Program-made: the position numbers and the translations under genes
Assembly: GCA_947623455.1 (NCBI GenBank)
Contig: OX392534.1
Coordinates: 12,038,001 to 12,102,000 of the forward strand
Length of the DNA stretch: 64,000 bases
Direction: 5' to 3'
Source: Mimachlamys varia
Lineage: Eukaryota; Mollusca; Bivalvia; Pectinida; Pectinidae
Notes under the pieces: model-generated
Databases searched by the model: none
Told to the model about the DNA's origin: nothing
What the model saw: only the letters and a program-made list of their open reading frames with translations
Shown here: in pieces, positions 37,611-49,590 of the stretch
Layout of the letters: each line of letters begins with the position of its first letter
How positions within the stretch are numbered: position 1 is the first letter of the stretch

Positions 37611-39369
37611 ATAGTTCCACTTTCGTATGCCATCTTCGATGTACAGAACAGACCTTTTTCAACGAGTTTTGAATGTTCGAACTTGCAAATTCAACATTAA
37701 AAGTGTAAATATAAAAAAAAACGTTTGGGATTCCAGGGTAGGGTGTTTAAGAGCAATGCTTTCAGACAAACTGAGATTGGAACTTCAGTCTTCAGAAAAA
37801 TCTTCATATCGGTATTGCATTTCATAGTGGTATAATTATCACTTAATTAACACTAGGGAAATTGTGTTAGTATCATGGCAAGATTCTGTTTTCCCTTGAC
37901 AGGAACCGTATCCATTATTACTCATCAAGATCATACTGAAACCATCTGAATTTTCTTGATGATCAACTGTGGTGTCACATATTTTCTCCATCTCTTGTTC
38001 TTAACGTTGCTGAGAGAAAAAAAAGGACAGTTAGCACATCACAGCGATTTGTTGACAGATTTCGAATATATTTTCCATTATCCATAATATAACCTTACAC
38101 ATATCCCCCTTCCTCCTCTCCATCCCCCTCTCCAAAATAACATTGTTTCTTATCCTCCACTGCCTTTCCCCTACGTCACGATTCGTAAAACAATGCTTAC
38201 TACTAACGTTAGGGAAACAATCACCAACGCTATACAACATACATGTACGTTGAAGTAACTGACCACACTACGAGACAGGGTTAGGTACTTCACATACTTC
38301 TCCTCCACTCAGGACAGGCCTGCGTGTACCGCCCATCATTTGTTATATATATACACAATACGGGTCAAAAGGTGCATGTTTTCGTTTGTTTAGTTTCAAA
38401 AAATATGTACTTAAAGCATTATGAAACGTGTGATATTCCTAGTAATCGTGTTTTAGGTAGAAATATATATAATTTGCAACATTTTTTAAATCGTTAAAGA
38501 CAATATATATGGGACAATACTCAAAATGGCTAGAAATCCCTACACGGAAATTACTGATGTAAATGGAAAACTGAATAGATTCTTGTTAAATCCGAGAAAT
38601 GTTTTGTGTGACGTTTCGATTAATTGTACCGCATGAACAGTGTCATCTTCATCAGACAAATGACCAGAAAATCTTACGTACCTAAAGGTGTAAAATGTGA
38701 ACTTAATTGTCCATCCACACTCATGACGACTTTTAGGCTATGCTGTAAAGTGTATATATATACAATAGTAGAATAATTGTATCGAAAGGACTCAAATCAG
38801 CAATGCTTTAAGAGTCTATGGGCCCTCTCATCTAGATTTACATCTTGCCAACTGCGGCGTATCCTTCTTATATTTGCCACTTGAGTAAATTGCTCTCTCT
38901 ATCTAATTCTTGTGTATTTTTGTTTAGGGTCAATCATAAGTTGTTTTTTCTTTTCTTTTTCTTCTTCATTGTTTTCTTTGGCATGGTCTGTGCCTGCCGA
39001 TAAATGAAGCTGACAAAGTACATACCGTACTATTCACAGAAACGCCACATAACAACCTAAATTGGTTGTATAACAAGAATATTTACATATTCCTTACTTT
39101 TCAACCCAGGCTTCGGGATAATGCTTTGAAATAACAAATTATGTACATGTAAATTCACAATTGTTCAATTCTTTCTTGAATCTCTTGTTATAACTGTGGT
39201 CTTACAATATCCACATTGCAAGTAAAAGACCAAAGGAGTCAAGAAAACGCCGAAATCTTTGTAACAATGGATAATGGATGAAGGAAAGATAAAAAAGGCA
39301 GATTTTTGAAATAGAGCAGGTATCATTTCGACTGTGTGTTTTTTAGGGTACACGTCCTCTTAAAAAATC
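37611..39369. other. No supported gene
   Basis: No recognisable exon. Some pyrimidine-rich stretches occur near 38105-38160 and 38945-38970. Confidence 0.45.
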
Positions 39370-39500
39370 AGAGTATACCAAAGCGTCAACAAAACCATAA
39401 TCCAAACCCAAAATCGATTAAACTAGGAGCAAATTGGAACAAAGGAAATAATACTTCACGAACGTCCCATGATATGCTTTATCGTGATTCTATTGAGCAT
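39370..39500 (+). repeat. Dispersed repeat family A, 5' part
   Basis: It begins GTATACCAAAGCGTCAACAA, then ACCATAATCC, AAAATCGATTAAACTAGGAG and AACAAAGGAAATA, matching the family start seen at 54190 and 63728. It then diverges. Confidence 0.75.
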
Positions 39501-40732
39501 TTTTTATACCTCTCAGGACGCTGATCGGGCTTTGCTAAGACATTTATATAGCCTATATCAAAACCCTGTACTGAATTACACAGCTTTACTGTAAATCTTT
39601 AATGTCCTTCCCAGTTGTCACAAAATGCAACTACTTCCTGATACATGTTTCATTTGGTGGTCTCCATGAATCATTATTTGACTTCCTCTGGTAAAAAACC
39701 TTTATTTTGCAACACTTTCCGGACACATGGCAAGAAATGAGATTTATTTTTACCGTATTTTGTGTCATATCCGCTGCAAAATATTATCTGTATGTATTAA
39801 CAGCCAGCTTTACTATTGACTTCAATCAAACCCGGGATCATATTCATGAAACCGTTCTCATGCTCAAGTATGGATTTTGTACTCAATTCCAATACATTGT
39901 TTCGGATATTGATTAATAAATAAAGCTGATTTTTTTAAAATTATTTTGAACAATTTTTAAGAGACTTCAAGCCATATGTTGAATTTTACCCTAATATTTG
40001 ACATTTTTATTATTTGGCGTGATTTGGACGAGATAAAAGAAAGTTGGTTTGAGCACAGAATCTGTAATTGAGCATGATAATGTCTTCATGAATACAGGCC
40101 TAGGTGTAAACAGACTTGACTAAATGTTTCGGGAATCGTATCCTGAGGGGCGCCATTACATATTCATTCAGTCAAACGGACATCGTCTATGCTATGAATA
40201 ATCAAATGTTGGCATTTCTGTTAGCCAAGAAAAAATAGTTCTGCTGTCATGCAAACACAGATTATTTGTCTGTCTAGATGTAAACATAACACGTGACTCC
40301 ATTAAATGTTTTTACGTGACGTTACTCTTCGTCTCGCAGGTGATTATGCGAACATATACATGTATGGTAAAGGACAGACGACTTTCTCGATCATCCGAAT
40401 TCGGTTATCCTCGATAGACTTGTTTACATGCGTGAACGTCACAGACAGACAACTGAGTACACATCAAGTGTCATCGGCTGAGATAATCGCAGATGAAATC
40501 AATGTCTCCATCCTTTTTTCCAATCTTCAGATCACTGCGGCTTCGCAAGGTTTAAATGTTGTAAACATCTTTCTACTTCCTGGAATCCGATGACGCTGGC
40601 ACCATGGTACAGCAATACGACCAATATTCGGTCATGGTACCTATAAGTGTACGGGCTTTTTGACTGCGTATTTAAACGTATTTCTGTTTGATCTTGTTGA
40701 AATCTTATACGTAAATCGGAAAGATATGATAT
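39501..40732. other. No supported gene
   Basis: One frame of 95 codons at 40306-40593 shows no known domain and no convincing splice sites. I do not call it a gene. Confidence 0.45.
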
Positions 40733-40972
40733 GTAAATCAAATATACTCCAAAAAGCATTATCAAAACGATTTGATTATATGGTTTGATATGTACATGTA
40801 CATACAATGTATTTATATGTAAATCAGAGATACTCCAAAAAGCATTATCAAAACGATTTAATTATATGGTTTAATATGTACATACAATGTATTTATATGT
40901 AAATCAGGGATACTCCAAAAAGCATTATCAAAACGATTTAATTATATGGTTCGATATGTACATACAATGTAT
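40733..40972. repeat. 80-86-bp tandem repeat, three copies
   Basis: ATACTCCAAAAAGCATTATC followed by AAAACGATTT.ATTATATGGT recurs with starts 86 and 80 bp apart (about 40744, 40830, 40910). The spacer carries TATGTACATACAATGTAT. Confidence 0.92.
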
Positions 40973-42134
40973 ATATGCAAACAGATGGTTCCTACAATTC
41001 TTCCCTTTATTCTGACGATTACATCTTTCTAAAGCGAAATACTTCATTAAAACTTAATTGGATGTTAACACTTCAAGCATTAAAAAACCGACAGAACATT
41101 CTACGTTCTATACAGTTTTTTGACACTTTACATAAAATTAACATATTGCTGTATAATTATCAAATTATCAAAACGGCACTAGCTGTAAATATGCAATGTA
41201 CAATGTACAATGTACATAGTAACTATACATAGGCAGAGCTAGGTACTATGTGTCCTAGTTTGATATTATATAAGGAACCATGCAGCGGCGGCCGGAAACA
41301 GACTTTGAAACTAACTGGGAAAGGCTGGTACGAATACGATCTCCACAACCGCAAAGTTATTTAGTGTCAGGTGCTTGTACGCTCATGATCATAATCAGCT
41401 GCACTCTCTGGCGTGAGCGAAAATGTGCGAATCGCGTAACTTCGGTTTGTCAAGCATAGTTTTAGACTCGGGTAAGGATATTCTTTAAAAGTTTTCCATT
41501 GAGGACTCATCCTAGCTTTTACAACCGCCTTCCACGTACGATATTTAAAATGTATCTTTATAAAGTTTAATTTACTATAGGCGCAGCTGTATTATTCGTT
41601 AAAGTCTGTATAATATAAGTTAAGATTTTATTATAATTTCACAATTTTAGGGGTTTAAATCTTTATTCGATTTAAGATCTTTAGCCCCCCCCCCTCCCTA
41701 TTCCCCAAATTTAAAATTACTCGAAATCCCTTACATTTTATCCTAAAAATAAAATTGTAGCTTTAAGCACAACTTCTATGCCCTGTGCTGTTAGCATTCC
41801 AAAACGGAAAAATAGTGATTTTTAAACAAAGATGTAAAAAAAAGTATATGTAGGCCCTATGATTAAATACAAGTAATGTATTTAACACACTCCTTTTTAT
41901 ATAATATTATATTTTTCAATATTTTACATTATGTGCATTTACATCACAACACGATGGAAGCTTTTACCGTTGTATCATTGAAAAGGTGTCAGCTGGACCT
42001 CCTCTTATCGAAAATCCTGCATCCGCGCCTGCCTCTTGACGCCAACATGTTACAATGCACGCCATCATATACATATACATCATCCTCGATATCAAGGGGG
42101 CTACGATCACCTAACGTTATGCTCTCTCCACTTT
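40973..42134. other. No supported gene
   Basis: No exon recognised. A C-rich run lies at about 41686-41698. A fragment with the end CCTCGATATCAAGGGG occurs near 42090 and probably belongs to the family at 35048. Confidence 0.45.
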
Positions 42135-42466
42135 GATATCACAAGGACCTGAGAATTTGTTACAGCTAGTTTTGGACCTTAAATAGCTACATTGTATATA
42201 GGGTGTTTAGAGTAATTTTACACATTTGGGAGTTAAGATAAATTTTCGATAAAAATGCCCCCTTAAATGGTCATAAAAGCTAAAAAGTGTCGAAAAATCG
42301 ACCCCACCCACTTTTCTTGCATAAAAAAAGAAATCACATTTCTAGTTGAGGTACAAAAAATTGATTGGTACCGTTGGAAATGTGTAAAATTACTCTTAAC
42401 ACCCTATTTTAGGTCCAAAATTAACGTGTAGCTGTAACAAATTCCCAGGTCCCTGTGCTGGATATC
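42135..42466. mobile_element. TIR element (GATATC ends), about 330 bp
   Basis: The left arm GATATCACAAGGACCTGAGA, ATTTGTTACAGCTA, TTTGGACCT, AGGGTGTT and AGAGTAATTTTACACATTT is inverted on the right, ending in ...CCCAGGTCCCTGTGCTGGATATC. The arms are about 100 bp with a few indels. The core has ATTTTCGATAAAAATGCC, also present near 61840. Confidence 0.8.
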
Positions 42467-43076
42467 TAGGATGTATGCAAAAATTCAAATTCAATACATC
42501 ATCACCATCATATCTTTATCACCATTGGTACATATAATTTGCATCATCATACATCACCATATCACATCATTCCATCAGTATCATCACAACAAACATCAGC
42601 ATTAGCAACATACAGAAAATGTAAATGAGCTGTGGTGTGCGTTTGAAGGGAGACAACTCGAACTGTTACTACGCACTCAACACCGTCAGATAATCTGAAA
42701 ACAAATATTCGATTTACCTTTTTATGAGGCAAAATAAAAAAAACATGAACGTCAGATAATTATCTTGATCCGTTTAATGTGCAATATAGACTCAGGATGC
42801 ATTCCCCCATCACGGTATAATATTAAATCCGCATTTCAGCTACCGTGTCCGCTTCTGTAAGTATTGTGTACTGTATATAATCTCTACAAAGTAAAACGTC
42901 CATATTGAACAGTTTATATTAGTAAATGACAGGGTATTTGTTTCATTAATAGAGGTGTTTATTATTTGCATTAACCTTGCGCCCTGATGTTACACCAATG
43001 CAATTCACATCAAATATATAGCAGTAGGTAGCCTAACTAACAAGGGACGATCCCTTACCGGAAGAGCTTCCGTTTG

Positions 43077-43163
43077 GATACCATGGCGACAGCATTATCT
43101 ACTGCTACTGGGAAGCTACTGCTGTGTTCGTCTTCGTTTGGATTACAGCATATCTAAAGAATG
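43077..43163 (+). promoter_or_regulatory. SMKR1: Candidate first exon of SMKR1 (start codon ends the exon)
   Basis: ATG at 43161-43163 is followed directly by donor GTAAGTG. An upstream frame of 24 codons (start 43083) stops at 43155-43157, three bases before that ATG. An imperfect X-box-like palindrome, GATACCATGGCGAC (43077-43090), and ETS-like CCGGAAG/CTTCCG (about 43059-43072) sit here. Spliced to the acceptor before 47616, the product would start M-P-G-K, like vertebrate SMKR1. The intron would be about 4.45 kb. The alternative is the exon at 46366-46422. Confidence 0.4.
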
Positions 43164-46100
43164 GTAAGTGTGATGGATTGAACAAACGAATTCGTGTCAT
43201 TGCCATTAAGCTTTATTTTGTATAGTTATAGGTCCATATTGGCAATAAAATACAAACGAGCTGTCACAGCCTTTGAGTGTGAGGGTCAGGGAGGAGTTTC
43301 AGTTTAGAATTTTGACAGGAAATACTCGCAAGTTTACATCGCTGTTGGCCAACACTGCTGGGCATCTTAAGTAGCCCTACTCCCATGTCTTAATTTCTCT
43401 TATGGATAGAAATCGATCACGCATTTGTGTACCTTGGGGTAATTATCCACTAATGACTACTGTCACGCGATACGATCAATAATCATTCATACATGTATGT
43501 TCATGTAAACAAGGGGTTGTACGATTTAGGATTTCCTTATCATTTAATTTTTTAAATATGCATTGAAATCGTCGGTTTTTTGTCAAAATAACGTTATGAA
43601 CTGTTCATAAGGATTACAGAGCTTCAATTTCATAAAATATTTGGTGATATTATAAAAAAGTAAACAAACTTCACTAAATTGCCCCTAGATTCAGTAAAGA
43701 TTTAATTATTTCCAATGGGCCCCTTAGGACTTAATATTTCAACCCTTTTGTATTTTTCAGACACATTAGCATTACAATGATAATATTCATGGAATAAATA
43801 TGTGTAATGTTTTAATCATCACATACAGAAGTGTACATGTATCCTATTGTAACTACATTTTGTAGAAGATCATTTTAATCACAGAATGTACATTTTAGAC
43901 TTTATTGAGGGAGATTGGTAAATATGTCAAGGATAGGGAGTCTGCCTCCTTATGCAGAGGTTTGACAGCTGTGACTGTTCGATCACGATGTGAACTTTCA
44001 CTGTACCACTTCAATTACTTCTTACTGAAGTATTTTACCAGTCCATTTAACCACCTTTATGTGGACATGGATTGTTTACTTAAAATATCAGGGAAGGCTA
44101 TCATGTGTAAATTTGTTAAATATATCTATGGCAGGTGTAATAAAACAAAGTAACATGTACAGACATTATGTTATTTATCTAATTTATGATTTGATAAAAA
44201 GAAATGTGTTCTTGGTTTGTATCATGCAGTGGACATGCATAGTACTGTGCTTACTTTTTGTATCAATTATTACATTGGTTTCCCCTTTCTAATAAAATTG
44301 ATGATGAATGACTTTTAAAAACACCAAATTTGTTTTTTGTATCATACATATTATGTCGCTATTACTTCCATGATCATATATCTATTTCAAGTAATGCGCA
44401 TCCAACGAGCATTTGTTTGTTAGGATCCAGTACATATAGTGGATCATACCGTCGATATTACTTACTAGACCATATATATATACGTCTTAGGTATATAGCA
44501 ATCACTTAAAAACAAATCTAAACATTCAGTTAATTTGTTTGTAAGTATCCTTTTTATAAAGGCCAGACTAAAAGCTACTCCTTGTTTCATTTTTATTATT
44601 TGTTTCATTTTGTACATAAAAACCTTAAATGAAAAACATCTATGCTGTTTGATATCTTAGACACAACTTCTACATTATGATAATATTTTAATGTTTGAAA
44701 AATGTTGGTCGATTTTAAATAAGCACTAATATATATATGTAATATACAAAATTTATTGAAGTACATAGTGTAATTAAAAGATAATTTGCCTTGTACCTAC
44801 ACGTATACCTACGTTTTCCCTACAAAAAAATATCAAACAAAAAACAGTTAATGTATTTTTCGTGTTACCATATATAATAACAGGGCTTTTTTTAGGGCAT
44901 TTTGGGGCTGTCAATGGGCCCCATTCTCAATTAAAATTGTTACTTCATATTTAAGCCAAATTCCCAAAACTTGCAGTTTAGTTACTCCTGAAAAAATCTT
45001 TCTCAATTCACCAATTTTCTTCTCAAAATATTAGACAAAAAGGCCCCATCCAAAACTGGTGAGAAAAAGCCCCCGTATCCCCGGTTATATCTGCATATAT
45101 ACATTCTGCCCAAACAAGTGCAACAGAAAGAACCATTCCTATTTATATGTAGAATGGTTTGTTATGGATTGTTTTCTGAGTTTTAATTGTAACATTGTGC
45201 TAGATGCTAATCTTAAGGAAGATATCTGCCAATATGTACAATGTAAGTAACATGCAGGAATTGTGATTATAATGCCGTATTTATCCTGCAATAAGCCCAG
45301 GGGGCCAATGAACTCTGATTCAAAGTAGGAGGTGCATTGGCTTATTGCAGGACCATGAAATAGCATGCATTGATATTTCGAACTAGCTGTTTTTGACATT
45401 GATGGGCTTATTACCAGACATGGGTTTATTGGCAGATAAAAACGGTATACCTTTAATATAACAAAACTAAAGATTTTTAGTCTCCTATAAATTTTCAAAA
45501 GACAAATTGTCCCACAAATGTATCAACAATGCATAGTTATTATGTCAGAATTTATTTGTATTGCTGAACTTGTAGCCAAAACTATTATTTTTTTGTCAAT
45601 AGAAAACTTAATGTCAGATTTCATGAAAAACATTCCATTTACCTCTGCTAATGATATCTCCCTAAGTGTATATAATATAAGTACTTTTAACATTCTCAAG
45701 TAGTCGTCATGTATGTAGCTAGAGTAGAACAGAGGGGCATTTGTTGAAAATATTTCATACAAATATGTTTTTAAAGCACAAAAGGGAAATAAGTATCTTA
45801 TAGACTTATACAAAGTTGACTCGGGGAGTTTTAAATGCAATGTATTCCAAACAAAATAAAACCCCAGAGGAGTGAAACATTTCTTAATAGCAACCTCTGT
45901 AATGTTAATGGGTTTCAGTTGTTACATGGTGATATTAGTGTAACTATATTTAAAAAGAAGAATTGCTGCCTTTATCCGAGATCTAAGGCCTTTATAACAT
46001 ACGTCTAAAGAGCAACACTTGTGTACATTACATTTGGATCTATAGGTGATTTCAAAATCAATTCACCTACCTTGAAATTGAATCCATGTAATTACAGTAC

Positions 46101-46365
46101 TATACAAGTGACATATTGAATGAAATGATAATTTTAAGTATACCTTTATTCTATAATATAATGATCATATATCTGAACACTAATGTAGAAAATTCTTCTT
46201 TCAGCAATCACTACTTCAAAGGGCAGCAGCATTTTGACTACCCCAATATTCCAGGGACGTCAAGTACAAAGTTATTTTGGCTGGAAGTTGTAATGAATTA
46301 AAAATGGTGGGGTTAACTCTCTAGCTTGCTGAATGGAGTGCGTTTCTATGCCACAGCTGTGATCC
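43164..46365 (+). other. Presumed SMKR1 first intron or upstream region; no gene
   Basis: No exon recognised. A possible TIR pair, CAGGGCTTTTT near 44881 and AAAAAGCCCCC near 45073, is too diverged to call. A clear hairpin lies at 45284-45352. Confidence 0.4.
45284..45352. repeat. Inverted repeat hairpin
   Basis: TCCTGCAATAAGCC and CCAATG on the left pair with CATTGGCTTATTGCAGGA on the right, with a 7-base bulge in the left arm. Confidence 0.85.
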
Positions 46366-46422
46366 ATGTTGCTAACACACGAGGAATACAACTTACAACC
46401 ACGTGACAATAAGGAGAATATG
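46366..46422 (+). other. SMKR1: Alternative first coding exon of SMKR1
   Basis: ATG at 46420-46422 lies directly before donor GTAAGTAA. An earlier in-frame ATG at 46366 would add 18 residues, while a TGA just upstream closes the frame. A possible acceptor (CTATGCCACAG) ends at about 46356, so this may be an internal 5' exon. The intron to the acceptor before 47616 would be 1193 bp. Confidence 0.4.
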
Positions 46423-46497
46423 GTAAGTAAAGTAACATGTGGTCATTGATATATTGTTTTATTACTTTTTATTCGCTGTGACAAATGGTTCAGACTG

Positions 46498-46720
46498 TAA
46501 TATGTGGTCGCGGTGGCCAAGTGGTTAAGTTGTCCCAACATTCTTCCACTAGCCCTCCACCTCTGAGTTTTGAGTTTGAAACCCATGCAGGGAGCTTGTC
46601 AAGTATTGACTGCAGGTTTGATGGCTTTTCTCCAGGTACTCCAGCTTTCCTCCACCTCCAAAACCTGGCACGTTCTTAAATGACTCTAGCTGTTAATAGA
46701 ACCTCAAACAAAATAAACCA
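46498..46720 (+). mobile_element. tRNA-derived SINE in the SMKR1 intron
   Basis: The head has an A box, TGGCCAAGTGG, and a degenerate B box, AGTTTGAAACC. The body includes TTTCTCCAGGTACTCCAGCT, TTCCTCCACC, CCTGGCACGTTCTTAAATGA, AGCTGTTAATAGAAC and the tail AAACAAAATAAACCAA, an arrangement I recognise from mollusc SINEs. It lies in sense orientation about 75 bp after the candidate start exon. Confidence 0.85.
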
Positions 46721-47615
46721 ATTACATACCAGTGTCAACTTCCTCATTTTGTCCAAAATTTACCGATTTCCCTCGACATCTCCCTCATTTAATTCCAAAC
46801 CCACAATAACTCATAATCTACATCTTGTGGTCAAATGAGATCCTAGTTACTGCAGGATATGTGTAATGACCATAATAGCTGTATCTGAATCAAATGAATA
46901 CTTTGTGAAGTTATTTTGATACATAATGAGGGAAAGACAAATTGAGCAATGCAGTTTCAGTCACATTTCACACACTTTCTCACTCATTGGAAATGTGGAA
47001 CAAGGGAGATCTCCCTCATTGGAGGTTTCAGAGGTTGACACCTATATGCAATTAACCAATTCAACCTGCACTTATTAAGTGATATGATGTTAAGTGTCAG
47101 CATAATGAGATTGAAGAAAAACAATGCAATTGCTTAACCTGGCTTTTAAGTCAGACAGGTTGGGTAAATATGTTTTCAAGCAGTCAGCTAAAGGAAATCT
47201 CACTGACCTTATTGTCCAATATACCAAAGGGACAAAAGTTGATACATTTATATTTTCAAAATGCATGGTACAAATGTAGCTTGTCAGATTTCAAAAATAG
47301 TTTTGGGAGTCCGAATTAGAAAAAATACTTTTTCATCTCTAACATGCAGAAAAGAAATCTCATCGTTGGTATTTCCAAATTGGGAAAAAATAAATTGACT
47401 GAAAGGATTCAAATTTCTACCCAATTCAAACATGGTAGATGAAATGTTTTTCCTACAAACCATGGCCATACAAGACTGAGTCGACATAATTTTCCAAAAA
47501 AGTCAGGACATCTGAGTAAATAATTTGCTTGTACATGTATATGTGTGTGACTAGGTAAGTGAATATTATTTGTGTTCCTCGCTTGAAAAACACAGCAATC
47601 TTATTTCACTTTCAG

Positions 47616-47879
47616 CCTGGAAAAAAGAAGAGCGGGAAGAAATCTGCTAAAAAGGGAGGAAAGAAATCTGGCAAGAAATCAGGAAAGAAGTCTAAGGCAT
47701 CTTCTGCCAAGTCTGCTAAGGCAGAAAAGACTGAAGTTGATATAATGAGTGGTCCTGCCATGGAAAATTTATATTACATAGCACACGATGCTCCAGATGC
47801 TCTTGATAAACGTGGGTTTGGATGGGCTGATGCACCAAAGAAGAAAGGAAAGAAAGGAGGAAAGAAGAAAAAGAAATGA
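47616..47879 (+). CDS. SMKR1: Small lysine-rich protein 1 homologue (SMKR1), final exon; full product 88 aa
   Basis: This exon follows a TTATTTCACTTTCAG acceptor and encodes everything after the initiator Met. Residues 2-39 are a Lys/Gly/Ser-rich run; 41-46 are EVDIMS; 53-58 LYYIAH; 67-71 RGFGW; 75-88 form a lysine-rich tail ending in TGA. The order basic leader, EVDI(L/M)S, NLYYIAH, RGF.W and basic tail is the signature of vertebrate SMKR1, whose start is also Met-Pro. The start codon must come from an upstream exon, at 43161 or 46420, each an ATG directly followed by a splice donor. A frame continuing upstream to 47559 is intronic read-through. The molecular function is poorly established; an X-box-like motif hints weakly at ciliary or sperm expression. 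The name is confident; the start exon is not. Confidence 0.88.
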   Translation, partial: PGKKKSGKKSAKKGGKKSGKKSGKKSKASSAKSAKAEKTEVDIMSGPAMENLYYIAHDAPDALDKRGFGWADAPKKKGKKGGKKKKK

Positions 47880-48649
47880 TGACAATAGGTTCTTAGAGAC
47901 AGTTAAATATATAATGATATGTGTTTGCGATAAACGGCAGGCGGAATGTATTGCAGTGCCCGTTAGGATGCAGATATAGGACAGTTGTTTGTCTGTGATA
48001 CTATGTTGGTGAGGGTGAGATCACTTGTTAGACTTCACACTAGATTCAGATAGATAGACGACAGTGACCAAACACAAAATGGTGCTCTTTGTACAATGAT
48101 GAACACACAGTATGCACAATGCATTAATTTACAGTTGACAACCAAAGTAGAAATAATCTGTGATAGAAGATCCTGTCTTCCAGGAAGTTTAGATATATAT
48201 ATATATACTAGCATTCATCTACCCAATGTTATACATATCAGTCCCCTAGATAGTGTGATCATTACTCGTGGTATAAACAAGTCATAGCGACTAGATGTTG
48301 ATTGATCAGTGTTATACGAGTTAGCCTGTAATGATTTGTAATGCTGTTATCGTAAGATTTTCAACTTTTGATATTTTTTTTTAGTCGGTTATGTAAAAGA
48401 AATGACGGAATGAGAATTGAGGGATTCATTGAACTACACAATATCATTAAGTGTTTCATTTTGGCTCAAGTAATTAACCAATACATATTACCAGTACTAA
48501 CTTAATTGACAGGCATCATGAAGTGGTAGCTATAGGCACACTCCCTTTTAATTTAACCTTTACCCTTTGAATTCTTACATGCAGGGGTTCTTCCTTAATA
48601 CATAAATGTACTGAACAGGTATGCAGTATTTTCTTGAGGTGAACTGTTT
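47880..48649 (+). other. Probable 3' UTR of SMKR1
   Basis: No AATAAA is seen before the minisatellite. The first candidates are near 49720 and 50230, and another well-placed one is near 54111. If they are used, the minisatellite is transcribed. No second gene is recognised. Confidence 0.4.
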
Positions 48650-49590
48650 AGTTCCCAGGGTTTTCTCTAACTGTAGTTCTGAGGGTTCTCCCAAGATACA
48701 CTAAACAGGCAGTGATCACGTGTCTCCCAATATATACTTAAAGGTACTAAGACCACTCCCAAGATGTATGAAGTACTGAGGGTTCTCCCAAGATATACTA
48801 AAAGGTACTGAGGGTTCTCCCAAAACAGGTCTTGAGGGCTCTCCCAAGATATACTAAAAGGTACTGAGGGTTCTCCCAAGATATACTAAAAGGTACTGAG
48901 GGTTCTCCCAAAACAGGTCTTTAGGGCTCTCCCAAGATATACAAAAAGGTACTGAGGGTTCTCCCAAAACAGGTCTTGAGGGCGCTCCCAAGATATACTA
49001 AAAGGTACCGAGGGTTCTCCCAAGACATACTAAAAGGTACTGAGGGTTTTCCCAAAACAGGTCTTTAGGGCTCTCCCAAGATATACAAAAAGGTACTGAG
49101 GGTTCTCCCAAGACATACTAAAAGGTACTGAGGGTTCTCCCAAAACAGGTCTTTAGGGCTCTCCCAAGATATACAAAAAGGTACTGAGGGTTCTCCCAAG
49201 ACATACTAAAAGGTACTGAGGGTTCTCCCAAAACAGGTCTTTAGGGCTCTCCAAAGATATACAAAAAGGTACTGAGGGTTCTCCCAAGACATACTAAAAG
49301 GTACTGAGGGTTCTCCCAAAACAGGTCTTTAGGGTTCTCCCAAGACATACAAAAAGGTACTGAGGGTTCTCCCAAAACAGGTCTTTAGGGCTCTCCCAAG
49401 ATATACAAAAAGGTACTGAGGGTTCTCCCAAGACATACTAAAAGGTACTGAGGGTTCTCCCAAAACAGGTCTTTAGGGCTCTCCAAAGATATACAAAAAG
49501 GTACTGAGGGTTCTCCCAAGATATACTAAAAGGTACTGAAGGTTCTCCCAAGATATACTAACCAAAAGTGTTGAGGGTTCTCTCATTAAA
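48650..49590. repeat. Minisatellite with 88-bp higher-order unit
   Basis: The basic words are GGTACTGAGGGTTCTCCCAA, GACATACTAAAA or GATATACAAAAA, and AACAGGTCTTTAGGGCTCTC. In the centre they combine into a repeat with 88-bp spacing (for example GTCTTTAGGG at 49061, 49149, 49237). The edges are less regular. Open frames on the minus strand here are artefacts of the repeat. Confidence 0.95.

Noticed and set aside
44881..45074. Possible hAT-like element with CAGGGCTTTTT ends
   Set aside because: The arms agree only loosely and no 8-bp flanking repeat was found.
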